64,000 nt of DNA, taken from Pseudomonadota bacterium (lineage in GTDB: Bacteria; Pseudomonadota; Gammaproteobacteria; Steroidobacterales; Steroidobacteraceae). Shown here piece after piece: positions 10,421 to 20,756 of the stretch (position 1 is its first letter; each line of letters opens with the position of its first letter). A model generated the notes under the pieces. It saw nothing but the letters and a program-made list of their open reading frames with translations. It had not been told where the DNA came from and made no database searches. A program made the translations under genes and the position numbers. Where the stretch lies: contig JAFEFN010000013.1 of assembly GCA_018240525.1 (NCBI GenBank), positions 682,001-746,000 on the forward strand, written 5' to 3'.

Positions 10421-10448
10421 CCGGATGCCGGCAATTACCGGCATCCGG
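10421..10448 (+). terminator. Perfect hairpin after the dsbD-tlpA pair (possible terminator, no T-run)
   Basis: An 11-bp perfect inverted repeat (CCGGATGCCGG / CCGGCATCCGG) with a six-base CAATTA loop starts 12 bases after the tlpA-like stop. No T-tract follows, so it may be a weak terminator or an mRNA 3' stabiliser rather than an intrinsic terminator. Confidence 0.45.
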
Positions 10449-10528
10449 GTGCCCAATCCCGGCGAATTGGGGTACATTCGCGGCGCGTCGCTTCCCGAAC
10501 GACTGTATAAAGAAGATCCCCGACGACC

Positions 10529-10975
10529 ATGGCCCGCGTGCTGTTACTCAACGGCCCCAACCTCAATTTGCTCGGTACCCGGGAGCCGGAGGTCTACGGC
10601 ACGCAGACGCTCGCCTCGATCGAGGCCCGTGCCGCCGCTGTCGCGGGCGAGGCGGGTCACGAGCTGGAGGCCTTCCAGAGCAATGCCGAACACGAACTCA
10701 TCGAGCGCATCCACCGTGCCAAGGCCGACGGGGTCGAGTTCGTGATCATCAATCCCGGCGCCTTCACCCACACCAGCATCGCGCTGCGCGACGCGCTGTT
10801 GGGAACGGCGCTGCCGTTCATCGAGGTGCACCTGTCCAACACACTGGCGCGGGAGCCGTTCCGCAGACACTCCTATTTTTCTGACGTCGCGACCGGGGTC
10901 ATCCTCGGCCTGGGTGCCTATGGCTACGAGGCGGCGCTGCGCGCCGCCGCGCTGCAACTGGCCCGCGCCCGCTGA
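10529..10975 (+). CDS. aroQ: Type II 3-dehydroquinate dehydratase
   Basis: Third step of the shikimate pathway: removes water from 3-dehydroquinate to give 3-dehydroshikimate. 148 residues, the usual size. Signatures are [19 protein letters not shown] with the catalytic tyrosine, the [16 protein letters not shown] substrate loop, and EVHLSN followed by [14 protein letters not shown]. It is first in an aroQ-accB-accC-prmA run, the order common in Pseudomonas and relatives. A TATAAA (10506-10511) upstream may be its -10, but I find no matching -35. Confidence 0.97.
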   Translation: MARVLLLNGPNLNLLGTREPEVYGTQTLASIEARAAAVAGEAGHELEAFQSNAEHELIERIHRAKADGVEFVIINPGAFTHTSIALRDALLGTALPFIEVHLSNTLAREPFRRHSYFSDVATGVILGLGAYGYEAALRAAALQLARAR

Positions 10976-11018
10976 CAATCCAACTCACGAACTCAAGATC
11001 CTGGGGGGCACGCCCGCA

Positions 11019-11498
11019 ATGGACATACGTAAGATCAAGAAGCTGATCGAGCTGCTGGAGGAGTCCGGCATCGCCGAGATCGAGATCAAGGAGGGCGAGG
11101 AAGCGGTCCGCATCAGCCGCATGCCCGCCGCAGGCACGGTCGTGCACGCCGTGCAGCCGCAGTACGCGCCTGCTCCGGCCGCCCCGGCGCCCGTCTCGCC
11201 CGCACAGGCGGCGAGCGCCGCGCAGGCGGGCAGCGAGGCCCCGGCGGCAAAGCCAAAGACCAACGAGCACGTGATCACCGCGCCGATGGTCGGCACCTTC
11301 TACGCCTCCCCCTCCCCGGGCGCCAAGGCCTTCGTGGAGATCGGTGACGAGATCAAGGTCGGCCAGGTGCTGTGCATCATCGAGGCGATGAAGATGATGA
11401 ACCAGATCGAGGCGGACAAGGCGGGCCGCCTGGCCTCGATCATGGCGCGCAGCGGCGATCCGGTCGAGTTCGGCCAGCCCCTCTTCGTGGTCGAATGA
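11019..11498 (+). CDS. accB: Biotin carboxyl carrier protein of acetyl-CoA carboxylase
   Basis: Carries biotin between the carboxylase and transcarboxylase sites for malonyl-CoA formation. 159 residues: an N-terminal helical interaction segment ([17 protein letters not shown]), a Pro/Ala-rich flexible linker at about 45-80, and a C-terminal biotinyl domain with the [13 protein letters not shown] motif, whose central lysine is biotinylated. The start at 11019 matches the family N-terminus and follows a GGGGGG-containing ribosome site. accC begins four bases after the stop, so stoichiometric expression is expected. Confidence 0.98.
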   Translation: MDIRKIKKLIELLEESGIAEIEIKEGEEAVRISRMPAAGTVVHAVQPQYAPAPAAPAPVSPAQAASAAQAGSEAPAAKPKTNEHVITAPMVGTFYASPSPGAKAFVEIGDEIKVGQVLCIIEAMKMMNQIEADKAGRLASIMARSGDPVEFGQPLFVVE

Positions 11499-11502
11499 CC
11501 CA

Positions 11503-12849
11503 ATGGTGATCGAGAAACTGGTGATCGCCAACCGCGGCGAGATCGCGCTGCGGATCGTCAGGGCCTGCCGCGAACTGGGCATCAAGACCGTCGCGGTGCA
11601 CTCCACCGCCGATTACAGCCTCAAGCACGTGCTGCTGGCGGACGAGTCGGTGTGCATCGGCCCCCCGCCCTCCTCGCTCAGCTACCTGAACATGCCGGCG
11701 ATCATCTCGGCCGCCGAGGTCACCGACTCGGTCGCCATCCACCCCGGCTACGGGTTCCTGTCCGAGAACGCCGACTTCGCCGAGCGCGTGGAGAAGAGCG
11801 GCTTCATCTTCGTCGGCCCCAAGGCCGAGACCATCCGCACCATGGGCGACAAGGTCTCGGCCATCAAGGTCATGAAGCAGCACGGCGTGCCGTGCGTGCC
11901 CGGCTCCGACGGCCCCCTCGGCGAGGACGCCGACGAGAACCTGCGCATCGCGCGCGCCATCGGCTACCCGGTGATCATCAAGGCCTCCGGCGGCGGCGGC
12001 GGCCGCGGCATGCGCGTGGTGCACGCCGAGGCTTCCCTGCTCAACGCCATCGGCATCACCCGCGCAGAAGCGCGGGCCGCCTTCGGCAACGACCAGGTCT
12101 ACATGGAGAAATTCCTGGAGAAGCCGCGCCACATCGAGTTCCAGGTGCTGGCGGACAGCCACGGCAACGTCATCCACCTGGGCGAACGCGACTGTTCCAT
12201 GCAGCGCCGCCACCAGAAGGTCATGGAGGAGGCCCCCGCCCCGGGCATCACCGCCCGGCAGCGCAAGATCATGGGCGACCGCTGCGTCGAGGCGTGCCGG
12301 GCCGTCGGCTACCGCAGCGCCGGCACGATGGAGTTCCTCTACCAGGACGGCGAGTTCTACTTCATCGAGATGAACACCCGCATCCAGGTGGAGCACCCGG
12401 TGACCGAGGCGATCACCGGCATCGACCTGGTCAAGGCGCAGCTGCTCATCGCCCAGGGCGAGCGCCTGGCCTACACCCAGAGCGACGTGCAGATCCGCGG
12501 CCATGCCATCGAGTGCCGCATCAACGCGGAAGACCCCAAGACGTTCATGCCCTCCCCCGGGCCGGTGCGCCTGTGGCACGCGCCCGGAGGCCCCGGGATC
12601 CGCGTCGACAGCCACGTGTACTCCGGCTACAACGTGCCGCCCAACTACGACTCGCTGATCGGCAAGCTGATCGCCCACGGCGACACGCGCGAGACGGCCA
12701 TCGCCCGCATGAAGAACGCGCTGGCCGAGATGGTCATCGAGGGCATCAAGACCAACGTCGCCCTGCACCAGGAGATCTGCAACCATGCCGCCTTCCAGAA
12801 GGGCGGCACGGACATCCACTACCTCGAGCGGCGACTCGGCCTGCGCTAG
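11503..12849 (+). CDS. accC: Acetyl-CoA carboxylase, biotin carboxylase subunit
   Basis: ATP-dependent carboxylation of AccB-bound biotin. 448 residues, as in E. coli (449). N-terminal biotin-carboxylase domain ([18 protein letters not shown]), central ATP-grasp with the [11 protein letters not shown] glycine loop near residues 159-169, then the catalytic [16 protein letters not shown] stretch and the C-terminal domain. Operon with accB; prmA follows after four bases. Confidence 0.99.
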   Translation: MVIEKLVIANRGEIALRIVRACRELGIKTVAVHSTADYSLKHVLLADESVCIGPPPSSLSYLNMPAIISAAEVTDSVAIHPGYGFLSENADFAERVEKSGFIFVGPKAETIRTMGDKVSAIKVMKQHGVPCVPGSDGPLGEDADENLRIARAIGYPVIIKASGGGGGRGMRVVHAEASLLNAIGITRAEARAAFGNDQVYMEKFLEKPRHIEFQVLADSHGNVIHLGERDCSMQRRHQKVMEEAPAPGITARQRKIMGDRCVEACRAVGYRSAGTMEFLYQDGEFYFIEMNTRIQVEHPVTEAITGIDLVKAQLLIAQGERLAYTQSDVQIRGHAIECRINAEDPKTFMPSPGPVRLWHAPGGPGIRVDSHVYSGYNVPPNYDSLIGKLIAHGDTRETAIARMKNALAEMVIEGIKTNVALHQEICNHAAFQKGGTDIHYLERRLGLR

Positions 12850-12853
12850 GCGC

Positions 12854-13735
12854 ATGGCCGGCCACCTCGAGCTGACCTTCGACCTCGGCGCGCTGGATGC
12901 CGCGGCGGCCGAAGAGGCCAGCTTCGGCGCCGGGGCGCTCGCGGTCACCCTGGTCGACGCCGAGGACGACCCGGTCCTGGAGCCCAAGCCCGGCGAAGTG
13001 CGCCTGTGGCCGCGCACGCGCGTGCGCAGCCTGTTTGCGCACGAGCCGGATGCGGCCGCGACCGTCGGCCGACTCGCCAGCGCCCTGAACATTCCCCCCG
13101 CCCGCATCGACTGGGTGTTCGTGCCGGACCGCGCCTGGGAGCGCGAGTGGCTCAAGGACTTCCATGCCATGTGCTTCGGGCGGCGGCTGTGGGTGTGTCC
13201 TTTCCACGAGCAGGTCACCGACCCGGCGGCCGTGGTGGTGAACCTCGATCCGGGGCTGGCCTTCGGCACCGGCACGCACGCCAGCACCGCGCTGTGCCTG
13301 GAGTGGCTGGATGCAAACCTGCGCCCGGGCGCATCCGTCATCGATTACGGCTGCGGCTCGGGGGTGCTGGCGCTGGCAGCCGCCAAGCTCGGCGCCGGCG
13401 CCGTGCATGCCTTCGACATCGACCCGCAGGCGCTCATTGCGACCACCGGCAATGCCGCCCGCAACAACGTCGGTGAGCGGATCTGCGTGCACGCCGCGGC
13501 GGACACGCTGCCCGCCCGCACCGACGTGCTGCTGGCGAACATCCTCTCCGGTGCCCTGTGCGAGCTCGCGCCGCGCTTCGCGGCGCTCACGGGGCCGGGC
13601 GGGCAGGTGGTGCTGGCCGGCATCATGGAATCGCAGGCCGCGGAGGTGACAGCCGCTTACGCCTCATGCTTTGATGTGGCCCGCTTTGGCGGGCGCGATG
13701 GCTGGGCCTGCCTGGCCGGACGCCGCCACGGATAA
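12854..13735 (+). CDS. prmA: Ribosomal protein L11 methyltransferase
   Basis: Trimethylates several lysines and the N-terminus of ribosomal protein L11 using SAM. 293 residues, equal to E. coli PrmA. The N-terminal substrate-recognition domain is followed by the LDPGLAFGTGTHASTALCLEW motif (about 132-152) and the SAM-binding IDYGCGSGVLALAAAKLGA (about 162-180), with VLLANILSG as the NILxxPL-type motif; here it reads NILSGAL. The ATG at 12854 gives the normal length. It sits four bases after accC, as in many Gammaproteobacteria. Confidence 0.96.
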   Translation: MAGHLELTFDLGALDAAAAEEASFGAGALAVTLVDAEDDPVLEPKPGEVRLWPRTRVRSLFAHEPDAAATVGRLASALNIPPARIDWVFVPDRAWEREWLKDFHAMCFGRRLWVCPFHEQVTDPAAVVVNLDPGLAFGTGTHASTALCLEWLDANLRPGASVIDYGCGSGVLALAAAKLGAGAVHAFDIDPQALIATTGNAARNNVGERICVHAAADTLPARTDVLLANILSGALCELAPRFAALTGPGGQVVLAGIMESQAAEVTAAYASCFDVARFGGRDGWACLAGRRHG

Positions 13736-13749
13736 AGCTGCGCGCTGCG

Positions 13750-15027
13750 ATGTTTACAGTCTGTCCAAAATGCGCCCTCTCGCTGGTAGTCACGGCGGCC
13801 GACCTGCGCGTCGCGCAGGGCTACGTGCGCTGCGGCCGCTGCTCGAGCGTGTTCAATGCCCTCGCGCGGCTTTCGGAACGGCAGGCGGGGGCGCCCGCGG
13901 CAGAACCCGAAGCCCCCGCGGGCGCCGCAGCCCCTGCGCCCGCCGGCCTGCCGCTCCACGCAAGCGATGAAGCGATGCCCCCCGCGGCGCCTGCCGACGA
14001 GCCGGTGCCCGAGAGCGCGCTGGAATTCAACGCCGCGACCACGGACGTGAACGCGGTGTTCGTCGTGCCGCCGCCCGACCCGCAGTGGACCGCCGCGACG
14101 GGGACCTTCCGCGCGCTGGTGGCGGCGAACCAGGATGCAGCGGCCCGCACCTCCGAGCCGGAGGTGGAGGTCGAGATCGATGCCGCCTTCCTCGCCTCGA
14201 TGCTGAGCGACCAGGAAGAGCGCCCCGCCGCGGCGGCCCGCTCCTCGGCGCCGACCGTGCCGACGCCGGCCGAGGGTGCGGCAGGCCCGGCACCGCCGGC
14301 CATGCCGGTTCCCCCCGACGCCGCACGCCGCGCACGCATCCTGGCCGATGCCAATGCGGCGGCCGAGGCGGTCGCCGCAGGACGCGCCTCGAGCCTGGCC
14401 AGCGCGCGCGAGCTCACCGAGCAGGAGGCGATCGAGGAGGCCGAGGCACTGGGCGAGGAGGCGGATGCCGACGGGGCGGCCGCACCGACCGCACGCGTAC
14501 GGGCCTGGCTGCGCCCGTATGCCTGGCCGGCAGCCACGGTGCTGGCCGCCCTGCTGCTGCTTGCCCAGGTGGTCAACCACTACCGCGACCAGCTCGCCGC
14601 CAGCGCCCGCTTCAATCATGTCCTGACGAGCGTCTACGGCTCGCTCGGCATCCGCCTGTACCCGCGCTGGGACCTGCGCGCCTACGACGTGCGGCAGCTC
14701 GGCGCATCGGGCGACCCGGGCGGTGCCGGGCTGATCACGGTGCGCGCGAGCATCAAGAACGGCGCGGCCCAGGCGCAGCCGCTGCCGCTGCTGCGCGTCA
14801 CCCTGCAGGACCGCTACGGCAACCGCATCGCCGCGCGCGACGTGGCACCCAATGCCTACCTGCCGAGCGCCATGCCGCCATCCTCCTTCCTGTCGCCCGG
14901 GCAGCGCATCGACGCGCAGATGGGCTTTGCCGATCCGGGACCGAACGCCGTCGGCTTCGAGGTCGATGCCTGCCTGCCGGCCAGTGGCGGGGCCATCGCC
15001 TGCGCCAACGACAGCGCGCTGCGTTGA
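13750..15027 (+). CDS. Zinc-ribbon and DUF3426 domain membrane protein
   Basis: A single-pass membrane protein of unknown function, 425 residues. Residues 1-37 form an MJ0042-type zinc ribbon with two CxxC pairs (CPKC and CGRC, 24 residues between the pairs). A long Ala/Pro/Glu-rich, probably disordered segment follows (about 40-250), then one membrane helix (WPAATVLAALLLLAQVV, about 257-273), then a DUF3426 domain facing the periplasm (SLGIRLYPRWDLRAYDV onward). The topology suggests a cytoplasmic zinc sensor linked to an envelope domain. It lies between prmA and dusB, which is its usual neighbourhood. Confidence 0.88.
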   Translation: MFTVCPKCALSLVVTAADLRVAQGYVRCGRCSSVFNALARLSERQAGAPAAEPEAPAGAAAPAPAGLPLHASDEAMPPAAPADEPVPESALEFNAATTDVNAVFVVPPPDPQWTAATGTFRALVAANQDAAARTSEPEVEVEIDAAFLASMLSDQEERPAAAARSSAPTVPTPAEGAAGPAPPAMPVPPDAARRARILADANAAAEAVAAGRASSLASARELTEQEAIEEAEALGEEADADGAAAPTARVRAWLRPYAWPAATVLAALLLLAQVVNHYRDQLAASARFNHVLTSVYGSLGIRLYPRWDLRAYDVRQLGASGDPGGAGLITVRASIKNGAAQAQPLPLLRVTLQDRYGNRIAARDVAPNAYLPSAMPPSSFLSPGQRIDAQMGFADPGPNAVGFEVDACLPASGGAIACANDSALR

Positions 15028-15035
15028 GGCCGGTC

Positions 15036-16031
15036 ATGGCGCTGCGGATCGGGCCTTACGCCCTGCCTTCGAACGTCGTGCTGGCGCCGATGGCCGGGGT
15101 GACCGACCGTCCGTTCCGAGTCCTATGCCGCAGCTTCGGAGCCGGACTTGCCGCTTCGGAGATGATCACCTCCGATACACGGCTGTGGAATACGTCCAAG
15201 TCGCGCACCCGCATGAATCACGAGGGCGAACCCGAGCCGCGCGTCGTGCAGCTCGCCGGCGCCGATCCACAGGCGCTCGCCGAGGCCGCGCGGGCCAACG
15301 TCGCCCTCGGCGCGCAGATCATTGATCTGAATATGGGCTGCCCGGCGAAGAAGGTGTGCGGGCGGCTGTGCGGCTCGGCGCTGCTCACCGATGAATCACT
15401 GGTGGCGCGCATCCTCGGGGCGGTGGTCGGCGCCGTCGACGTGCCCGTAACGCTCAAGATCCGCACCGGCTGGGATCGCGAGCACCGCAACGGCGTGAAG
15501 ATTGCATGCATCGCGCAGGACAGCGGCATCGCCGCACTCGCCGTGCATGGGCGCACGCGCGCGGACTTCTACGAAGGAGTCGCCGAGTACGCGACGATCC
15601 GCGCCATCAAGCAGAGTGTGCGCATTCCGGTATTCGCGAACGGCGACATCACCTCGCCGGAAAAAGCGCGCGAGGTACTTGATTTCACCGGCGCCGACGG
15701 AGTAATGATCGGCCGCGCAACCCACGGCGCACCATGGATATTCCGGGCTGTCAACGCCCGCCTGCGCGAAGGAATTGCGGCACCGGCACTTCTGCGCGCC
15801 GATGTGCGTGATATTATTCTCGCGCATCTCGACTCGCTTTATTCGTTCTACGGCGAGGAGAGCGGAGTCCGGATCGCGCGAAAACATCTCGGCTGGTATT
15901 GCGAACAGCTACTCGAGTTCCCGGCGCCGATCCGCCGGGCACTGATGGCCGCCGCGAGCACCAGCAGTCAGTTCGCCGATGCGGCCAAGCATTTCGAAGA
16001 CTGGGTCGAGGAGGCCGCAGCGGCGGCCTGA
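15036..16031 (+). CDS. dusB: tRNA-dihydrouridine synthase B
   Basis: FMN-dependent reduction of uridine in the tRNA D-loop. 331 residues, TIM-barrel plus helical domain. Signatures are VLAPMAGVTDRPFR, the MITSD segment, the catalytic cysteine in IDLNMGCPAKKV near residue 101, ALAVHGRTR and VFANGDI with phosphate-binding GADGVMIGRATHGAPW. Just after the catalytic motif this protein reads VCGRLCGSALL where DusB proteins usually have VNRKLAGSALL, adding two cysteines in the lid region. It precedes fis by 27 bases, the classic dusB-fis operon. Confidence 0.97.
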   Translation: MALRIGPYALPSNVVLAPMAGVTDRPFRVLCRSFGAGLAASEMITSDTRLWNTSKSRTRMNHEGEPEPRVVQLAGADPQALAEAARANVALGAQIIDLNMGCPAKKVCGRLCGSALLTDESLVARILGAVVGAVDVPVTLKIRTGWDREHRNGVKIACIAQDSGIAALAVHGRTRADFYEGVAEYATIRAIKQSVRIPVFANGDITSPEKAREVLDFTGADGVMIGRATHGAPWIFRAVNARLREGIAAPALLRADVRDIILAHLDSLYSFYGEESGVRIARKHLGWYCEQLLEFPAPIRRALMAAASTSSQFADAAKHFEDWVEEAAAAA

Positions 16032-16058
16032 AGAAAGAATTGTCTCCGGGGGGTCTGC

Positions 16059-16352
16059 ATGACGGCAAAAAAGAAAACGAGAGCTCGTGAAGCTTCCGCC
16101 GCCAGAGTCCATGGACGGGATCTGCCGCTGCGCAACCACGCCGAGCGTGCGTTGAGCGACTACTTCACCAGCCTGAACGGCCACCGGCCGGCGCACCTGT
16201 ACGACCTGGTGCTGCGCGAGGTCGAGGAGCCGCTGTTCCGCGTGGTGCTCGACTACGCGGAAGGCAACCAGAGCCGCGCGGCCGTGATCCTCGGCATCAA
16301 CCGGGGCACCCTGCGCAAGAAGCTCAAGCAGTTTGGACTTGGCGGCGCCTAG
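16059..16352 (+). CDS. fis: DNA-binding protein Fis
   Basis: Small dimeric nucleoid protein that bends DNA and activates rRNA and growth genes. 97 residues (E. coli 98). The C-terminal helix-turn-helix is highly conserved (GNQSRAAVILGINRGTLRKKL), preceded by the dimerisation helices. The N-terminus (MTAKKKTRAREASAARVHGRD) is more basic than in enterics. Second gene of the dusB-fis operon; an ATG with a CCGGGGGG-type ribosome site. Confidence 0.97.
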   Translation: MTAKKKTRAREASAARVHGRDLPLRNHAERALSDYFTSLNGHRPAHLYDLVLREVEEPLFRVVLDYAEGNQSRAAVILGINRGTLRKKLKQFGLGGA

Positions 16353-16403
16353 CGTCGCCGGCAGCGGCGCCGGACGCCGCCATCACTGAAAGGCCCCCCT
16401 TCC

Positions 16404-17966
16404 ATGTCGCAGCCCGTGCGGCGCGCGCTCCTTTCCGTCTCCGACAAGAGCGGCATCCTGGAACTGGCGCGTGCCCTGGCCGCGCGTGGCATCGAAATCC
16501 TGTCCACCGGCGGCACCGCGCGCCTGCTGGGCGAGAACGGCGTGCCGGTGCGCGAGGTCGCCAGCCACACCGGCTTCCCGGAAATCATGGATGGCCGCGT
16601 CAAGACGCTGCACCCGAAGATCCACGGCGGCCTGCTCGGGCGCCGCGGCACGGACGAGGCGGTCATGGCCGAGCACGGCATCGCCCCGATCGACCTGCTG
16701 GTGGTCAACCTGTACCCCTTCGCCGCCACGGTGGCCCGCCCGGGCTGCAGCTACGAGGATGCGGTCGAGAACATCGACATCGGCGGACCGGCGATGCTGC
16801 GCGCGGCCGCCAAGAACCACGCCGCGGTGCTGGTGGTGGTCGACCCGGCGGACTACGCGGCCGTCCTCGAGGAGCTGGCCAGCCACGGCGGCGGCAGCGA
16901 GTTTGCGACGCGCGCGCGCCTGGCCGCCAAGGCGTATGCGCACACGGCCGCCTACGACACCATGGTGGCGAGCTATCTGGCGGCGCAGCACGGGCTGGCC
17001 GCCGAGACCTTCCCCGCGAGGCTGCCGCTCGTGTTCGAGAAGGTGCAGGACCTGCGCTACGGGGAGAACCCCCACCAGTCGGCCGCCTTCTACCGCAACC
17101 CGGCGGCGCGCGGCGCGGGGGTCGCCAGCGCGCGCGTCCTGCAGGGCAAGGACCTGTCCTTCAACAACATCGCCGACGCCGACACGGCCATCGAGTGCGT
17201 CCGCCAGTTCGCCGAGCCCGCCTGCGTCATCGTCAAGCACGCCAACCCCTGCGGCGTCGCGCTCGGCGCGGACGTGCGCGAGGCCTACGAGGGTGCCTAC
17301 CGCACCGATCCCACGTCCGCCTTCGGCGGCATCATCGCCTTCAACCGCGAGCTGGATGCCGCCACGGCCGCGGCGATCACCGAGCGCCAGTTCGTCGAGG
17401 TGCTGGCCGCCCCCGCCGTCAGCGCCGCGGCCGCGCAGATCCTCGCCGGCAAGCCCAACGTGCGAGTGCTGGTGCTCGGCGAGCTGGGCCCCGCGGCCGC
17501 CGAGATCGAGATCCGCAGCGTGACCGGCGGGCTGCTCGGGCAGTCGCGCGACCTGGCCGACCTTGACGAGTCGCAGCTCACGGTCCCGACCCGGCGCCGG
17601 CCCACGCCCGAGCAGATGGCGGACCTGCGCTTCGCCTGGCGCGTGTGCAAGTTCGTGAAGTCCAACGCCATCGTGTTCGCGCGCGCCCGCGCCACCGTCG
17701 GGGTCGGGGCGGGCCAGATGAGCCGCGTCTACTCGACGCGGGTCGCCGCCATGAAGGCGGCGGACGAGAAGCTCTCCACGCACGAGGCGGTCATGGCCTC
17801 GGACGCGTTCTTCCCGTTCCGCGACAACCTCGACGTGGCCGCCGGTTACGGCATCCGCGCCATCATCCAGCCCGGCGGCAGCAAGCGCGACGACGAGGTC
17901 ATCGCCGCGGCCGACGAGCACGACATGGCCATGGTCTTCACCGGCATGCGCCACTTCCGGCACTGA
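16404..17966 (+). CDS. purH: Bifunctional AICAR formyltransferase / IMP cyclohydrolase
   Basis: Last two steps of purine synthesis: formylates AICAR and cyclises FAICAR to IMP. 520 residues (E. coli 529). The N-terminal MGS-like cyclohydrolase domain starts [20 protein letters not shown] and includes [16 protein letters not shown]; the C-terminal transformylase has [14 protein letters not shown] and the catalytic [12 protein letters not shown] near residues 275-286, ending in the conserved TGMRHFRH. Its stop shares a base with the purD start, as in the purHD operon of enterics. It lies 51 bases after fis. Confidence 0.99.
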   Translation: MSQPVRRALLSVSDKSGILELARALAARGIEILSTGGTARLLGENGVPVREVASHTGFPEIMDGRVKTLHPKIHGGLLGRRGTDEAVMAEHGIAPIDLLVVNLYPFAATVARPGCSYEDAVENIDIGGPAMLRAAAKNHAAVLVVVDPADYAAVLEELASHGGGSEFATRARLAAKAYAHTAAYDTMVASYLAAQHGLAAETFPARLPLVFEKVQDLRYGENPHQSAAFYRNPAARGAGVASARVLQGKDLSFNNIADADTAIECVRQFAEPACVIVKHANPCGVALGADVREAYEGAYRTDPTSAFGGIIAFNRELDAATAAAITERQFVEVLAAPAVSAAAAQILAGKPNVRVLVLGELGPAAAEIEIRSVTGGLLGQSRDLADLDESQLTVPTRRRPTPEQMADLRFAWRVCKFVKSNAIVFARARATVGVGAGQMSRVYSTRVAAMKAADEKLSTHEAVMASDAFFPFRDNLDVAAGYGIRAIIQPGGSKRDDEVIAAADEHDMAMVFTGMRHFRH

Positions 17967-19246
17967 TGCGCGTCCTGGTGGTCGGCGGCGGCGGCCGCGA
18001 ACATGCCCTGGCCTGGAAGTGCGCCGCCTCGCCACGCGTGCGCGAGGTGCTGGTCGCGCCGGGCAATGCCGGCACGGCGACCGAGCCGAAGGTGCGCAAC
18101 GTCGCCATCGCCGCCGAGGACACCGCGGCCCTGGTGCAGCTGGCACGCACCGAGCGCGTCGACCTCACCATCGTCGGTCCCGAGGGACCGCTGGTCGCCG
18201 GCATCGTCGATGCCTTCACGGCCGCAGGACTTGCCTGCTTCGGCCCGAACCGCGCCGCGGCGCGCCTCGAGGGCTCCAAGGCGCACATGAAGGACTTCCT
18301 GCGCCGCCACGGCATCCCGACGGCGCGCTCGGCCACCTTCACGCAGGCGACCTTCGACCCTGACTGGGTGCGGGCGCAGCGCGCGCCGCTGGTGGTCAAG
18401 GCGAGCGGCCTGGCCGCCGGCAAGGGCGTCATCATCGCCGAGTCGACGGACGAGGCGCTGGCGAGCGCCCGGGCGATGTTCGCCGGCCAGTTCGGCCAGG
18501 CCGGCGAGGAGGTGGTGGTCGAGGAATTCCTGCCCGGCGAGGAGGCCAGCTTCATCGTCATCGCCGACGGTCGGCACGTGCTGCCGCTGGCCAGCTCGCA
18601 GGACCACAAGCGCCGCGACGATGGCGACCGCGGCCCGAACACCGGCGGCATGGGCGCCTACTCGCCCGCGCCGGTGGTCACCGCCGCGATGCATGCGCGC
18701 ATCATGCGCGAGGTCATCGAGCCCACCGTGCAGGGACTGGCCGCCGACGGCAGCCCCTTCACCGGCTTCCTGTACGCCGGGATCATGATCGCCCCGGACG
18801 GCACGCCCAACGTGCTCGAGTTCAACTGCCGCCTGGGGGACCCCGAAACGCAGCCGATCCTGACGCGCCTCGCCTCCGACCTCACGGAGCTGTGCGAGGC
18901 GGCCCTCGCCGGGCGCCTGGACCAGGTCCAGGCGAGCTGGGACCCGCGTGCCGCGCTCGGGGTCGTCATCGCCGCGGGCGGCTACCCCGACGGGGTGCGC
19001 AAGGGGGATGTCGTCGAGGGCCTGCAGGCCGCCGCGCAGCTGCCCGGCAAGATCTTCCACGGCGGCACGCGGCTCGAGGACGGGCGCGTGCTCACCAGTG
19101 GCGGCCGCGTGCTGTGCGCGGTCGGGCTCGGTGCCAGCGTCGCCGATGCGCAGCGCCAGGCGTACCGGCTGGCCGGGGCCGTGCACTGGCCCGGCATGCA
19201 CTACCGCCGCGACATCGGCTACCGCGCGGTCGCGCGCGGCGCCTAG
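17966..19246 (+). CDS. purD: Phosphoribosylamine-glycine ligase (GAR synthetase)
   Basis: ATP-dependent joining of glycine to phosphoribosylamine, second step of purine synthesis. 426 residues (E. coli 429). N-terminal [18 protein letters not shown], the IVGPEGPL motif, and an ATP-grasp domain with [18 protein letters not shown] near residues 143-160 and [13 protein letters not shown] as the metal-binding motif near residue 288. It overlaps purH by one base (TGATG), so it is translationally coupled. Confidence 0.99.
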   Translation: MRVLVVGGGGREHALAWKCAASPRVREVLVAPGNAGTATEPKVRNVAIAAEDTAALVQLARTERVDLTIVGPEGPLVAGIVDAFTAAGLACFGPNRAAARLEGSKAHMKDFLRRHGIPTARSATFTQATFDPDWVRAQRAPLVVKASGLAAGKGVIIAESTDEALASARAMFAGQFGQAGEEVVVEEFLPGEEASFIVIADGRHVLPLASSQDHKRRDDGDRGPNTGGMGAYSPAPVVTAAMHARIMREVIEPTVQGLAADGSPFTGFLYAGIMIAPDGTPNVLEFNCRLGDPETQPILTRLASDLTELCEAALAGRLDQVQASWDPRAALGVVIAAGGYPDGVRKGDVVEGLQAAAQLPGKIFHGGTRLEDGRVLTSGGRVLCAVGLGASVADAQRQAYRLAGAVHWPGMHYRRDIGYRAVARGA

Positions 19247-19250
19247 CGGC

Positions 19251-19703
19251 ATGTCCGCTGCGATGACGACACACTGGGACTTCCCCAACGTGCACGTCGT
19301 CGAGGTCGGCGTGCAGCCGGGCGACATCGACGCCTACGAGCACGTCAACAACTCCGTCTACCTCACCTGGCTCGACCGCGCCGCCTGGTCGCACTCGGCC
19401 GCCCTCGGCATCCCGCTCGAGCAGTGCATCGCCACCCGGCGCGGCATGGCCGCGCTGCGCACCGAGATCGACTACCTGCGGGCGGCGCTCGCCGGCGATG
19501 CGGTGCAGGTGGGCACGTGGATCGAGAGCAGCGATGCGCGCCTGCGCGTCGTGCGCCGCTTCCAGCTGTGGCGCGCGGCGGACCGGCAGACCCTGGCCCG
19601 CGCCAGGATCGACTACGTGTGCATCAACCTCGACAGCGGACGGGCCACGCGCATGCCGGCCGAATTCATCCGCGCCTATGCGGCGACGCCGCCGGCCGGC
19701 TAG
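19251..19703 (+). CDS. Hotdog-fold acyl-CoA thioesterase (4HBT family)
   Basis: A 150-residue single hotdog domain of the 4-hydroxybenzoyl-CoA thioesterase/YbgC type. The catalytic motif [21 protein letters not shown] holds the acidic residue and the HVNN loop. It probably hydrolyses short or medium acyl-CoA; the substrate is not determinable. ATG at 19251 follows purD by four bases; ATG at 19263 is an alternative. Its TAG stop is shared with the opposite gene through one CTAG. Confidence 0.85.
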   Translation: MSAAMTTHWDFPNVHVVEVGVQPGDIDAYEHVNNSVYLTWLDRAAWSHSAALGIPLEQCIATRRGMAALRTEIDYLRAALAGDAVQVGTWIESSDARLRVVRRFQLWRAADRQTLARARIDYVCINLDSGRATRMPAEFIRAYAATPPAG

Positions 19704-20551
19704 AAGCTGAAGCGCAGGAACATCTCCGGGCCGCCCATGCTCACGTTCACGACGCCCGGGAAGGAGCCGCCGACCCGGCTGATGGAGGTGCGGATGTTGG
19801 TGTAGCCCAGGCCCAGCACGAAGTTCGAGTTCCAGCGGTACTGCGTGTCGAGGTGGTAGTCCGCGTACCAGCCCCCCAGGTCGTGGTGGTTCACCTTCAG
19901 GTAGGCGCCGTGGCCATTGAGCGACCAGCGCCGCGAGATCACCCAGGTGGCATCGACCGGCAGCGCCGGAAACGGCGTGGCCGCACTGACCTGCTCGCGC
20001 GTGCCGGTGGTCTGGTTCAGCATGTCGACCTGCAGGAAGTAGCACGCCAGGCCCGTGCCGAGCTCGAAGTGCTCCCGGTGGAAGATCGAGTAGGTGTAGG
20101 TGATGGCGAACTGGCGCCAGTTGAGCTCGGTGTGCGTGAGCTGGCCGGCCGGGAAGGTCTCGTCGCCGATGACGAAGTCCTGCGTGAGCACCTTGTCGCC
20201 GCTGCGGTTGGCCTCGAAGGTGTCGACGCGCACCTTGTGGCGCTCGCGCATGCGGAACATGAACTCGACACGCCCCATGTTCTTCTTGTCCGGCAGGCCG
20301 AGGTCGTTCTCGGCGCTGAGCGGCGTGCCGCTCACCCCGGGCGTGGCGGTCGAGGGATCCACGCGCATGCTGGTCTTGAAGCTCGGCCGGTAGTAGGCGC
20401 CGATGATGTAGAAGTGGTCGGTGATCGGGTTGTCGACCTTGTGCCGCCTGGCCGGCGGCAGCGGCGCCCCGGACTGCGGGTCGCGCTCGGCCAGCGCCGG
20501 TGCGGCATACATCGCCAGAAGCATCCAGGCGGCCGTGAGACTGATGCGCAT
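19700..20551 (-). CDS. Outer-membrane beta-barrel protein of unknown function
   Basis: A 283-residue exported protein. A signal peptide with cleavage after ALA (about residue 21) is followed by alternating aromatic and polar strands typical of a barrel (FYIIGAYYRPSFKTSM, RVEFMFRMRERHKVRVD, FAITYTYSIFHREHFELG, NFVLGLGYTNIRTSI), and the C-terminal residue is phenylalanine (MFLRFSF), the usual outer-membrane assembly signal. It resembles small OmpW-like barrels, but I cannot assign a family. It lies about 200 bases downstream of rho on the same strand. Confidence 0.7.
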   Translation of the reverse strand: MRISLTAAWMLLAMYAAPALAERDPQSGAPLPPARRHKVDNPITDHFYIIGAYYRPSFKTSMRVDPSTATPGVSGTPLSAENDLGLPDKKNMGRVEFMFRMRERHKVRVDTFEANRSGDKVLTQDFVIGDETFPAGQLTHTELNWRQFAITYTYSIFHREHFELGTGLACYFLQVDMLNQTTGTREQVSAATPFPALPVDATWVISRRWSLNGHGAYLKVNHHDLGGWYADYHLDTQYRWNSNFVLGLGYTNIRTSISRVGGSFPGVVNVSMGGPEMFLRFSF

Positions 20552-20714
20552 GACCCAACTCCCCCGCGCGGTGGGCGCGAGTTGGTTCCGATCTTACTGA
20601 CCTGCGATGCGGGTGTGCCAGCGTCGCAGACTGCCGACGTGACGCGAAGCACAGCGTGCCGGCGCATGCGGCCGGCCGGTGCCGTACGGGGGCTGAAGAG
20701 GCGGGGAAACACCG

Positions 20715-20743
20715 GGGTGCGGCGGCACGTTGCCGCCGCACCC
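20715..20743 (-). terminator. Strong hairpin downstream of rho (possible terminator)
   Basis: A 13-bp perfect inverted repeat (GGGTGCGGCGGCA / TGCCGCCGCACCC) with a three-base loop begins 14 bases after the rho stop. On the minus strand it is followed by CCGGTGTTTCC, only a weak T-tract, so its terminator strength is uncertain. Confidence 0.5.
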
Positions 20744-20756
20744 GGCACAGTTCAGC

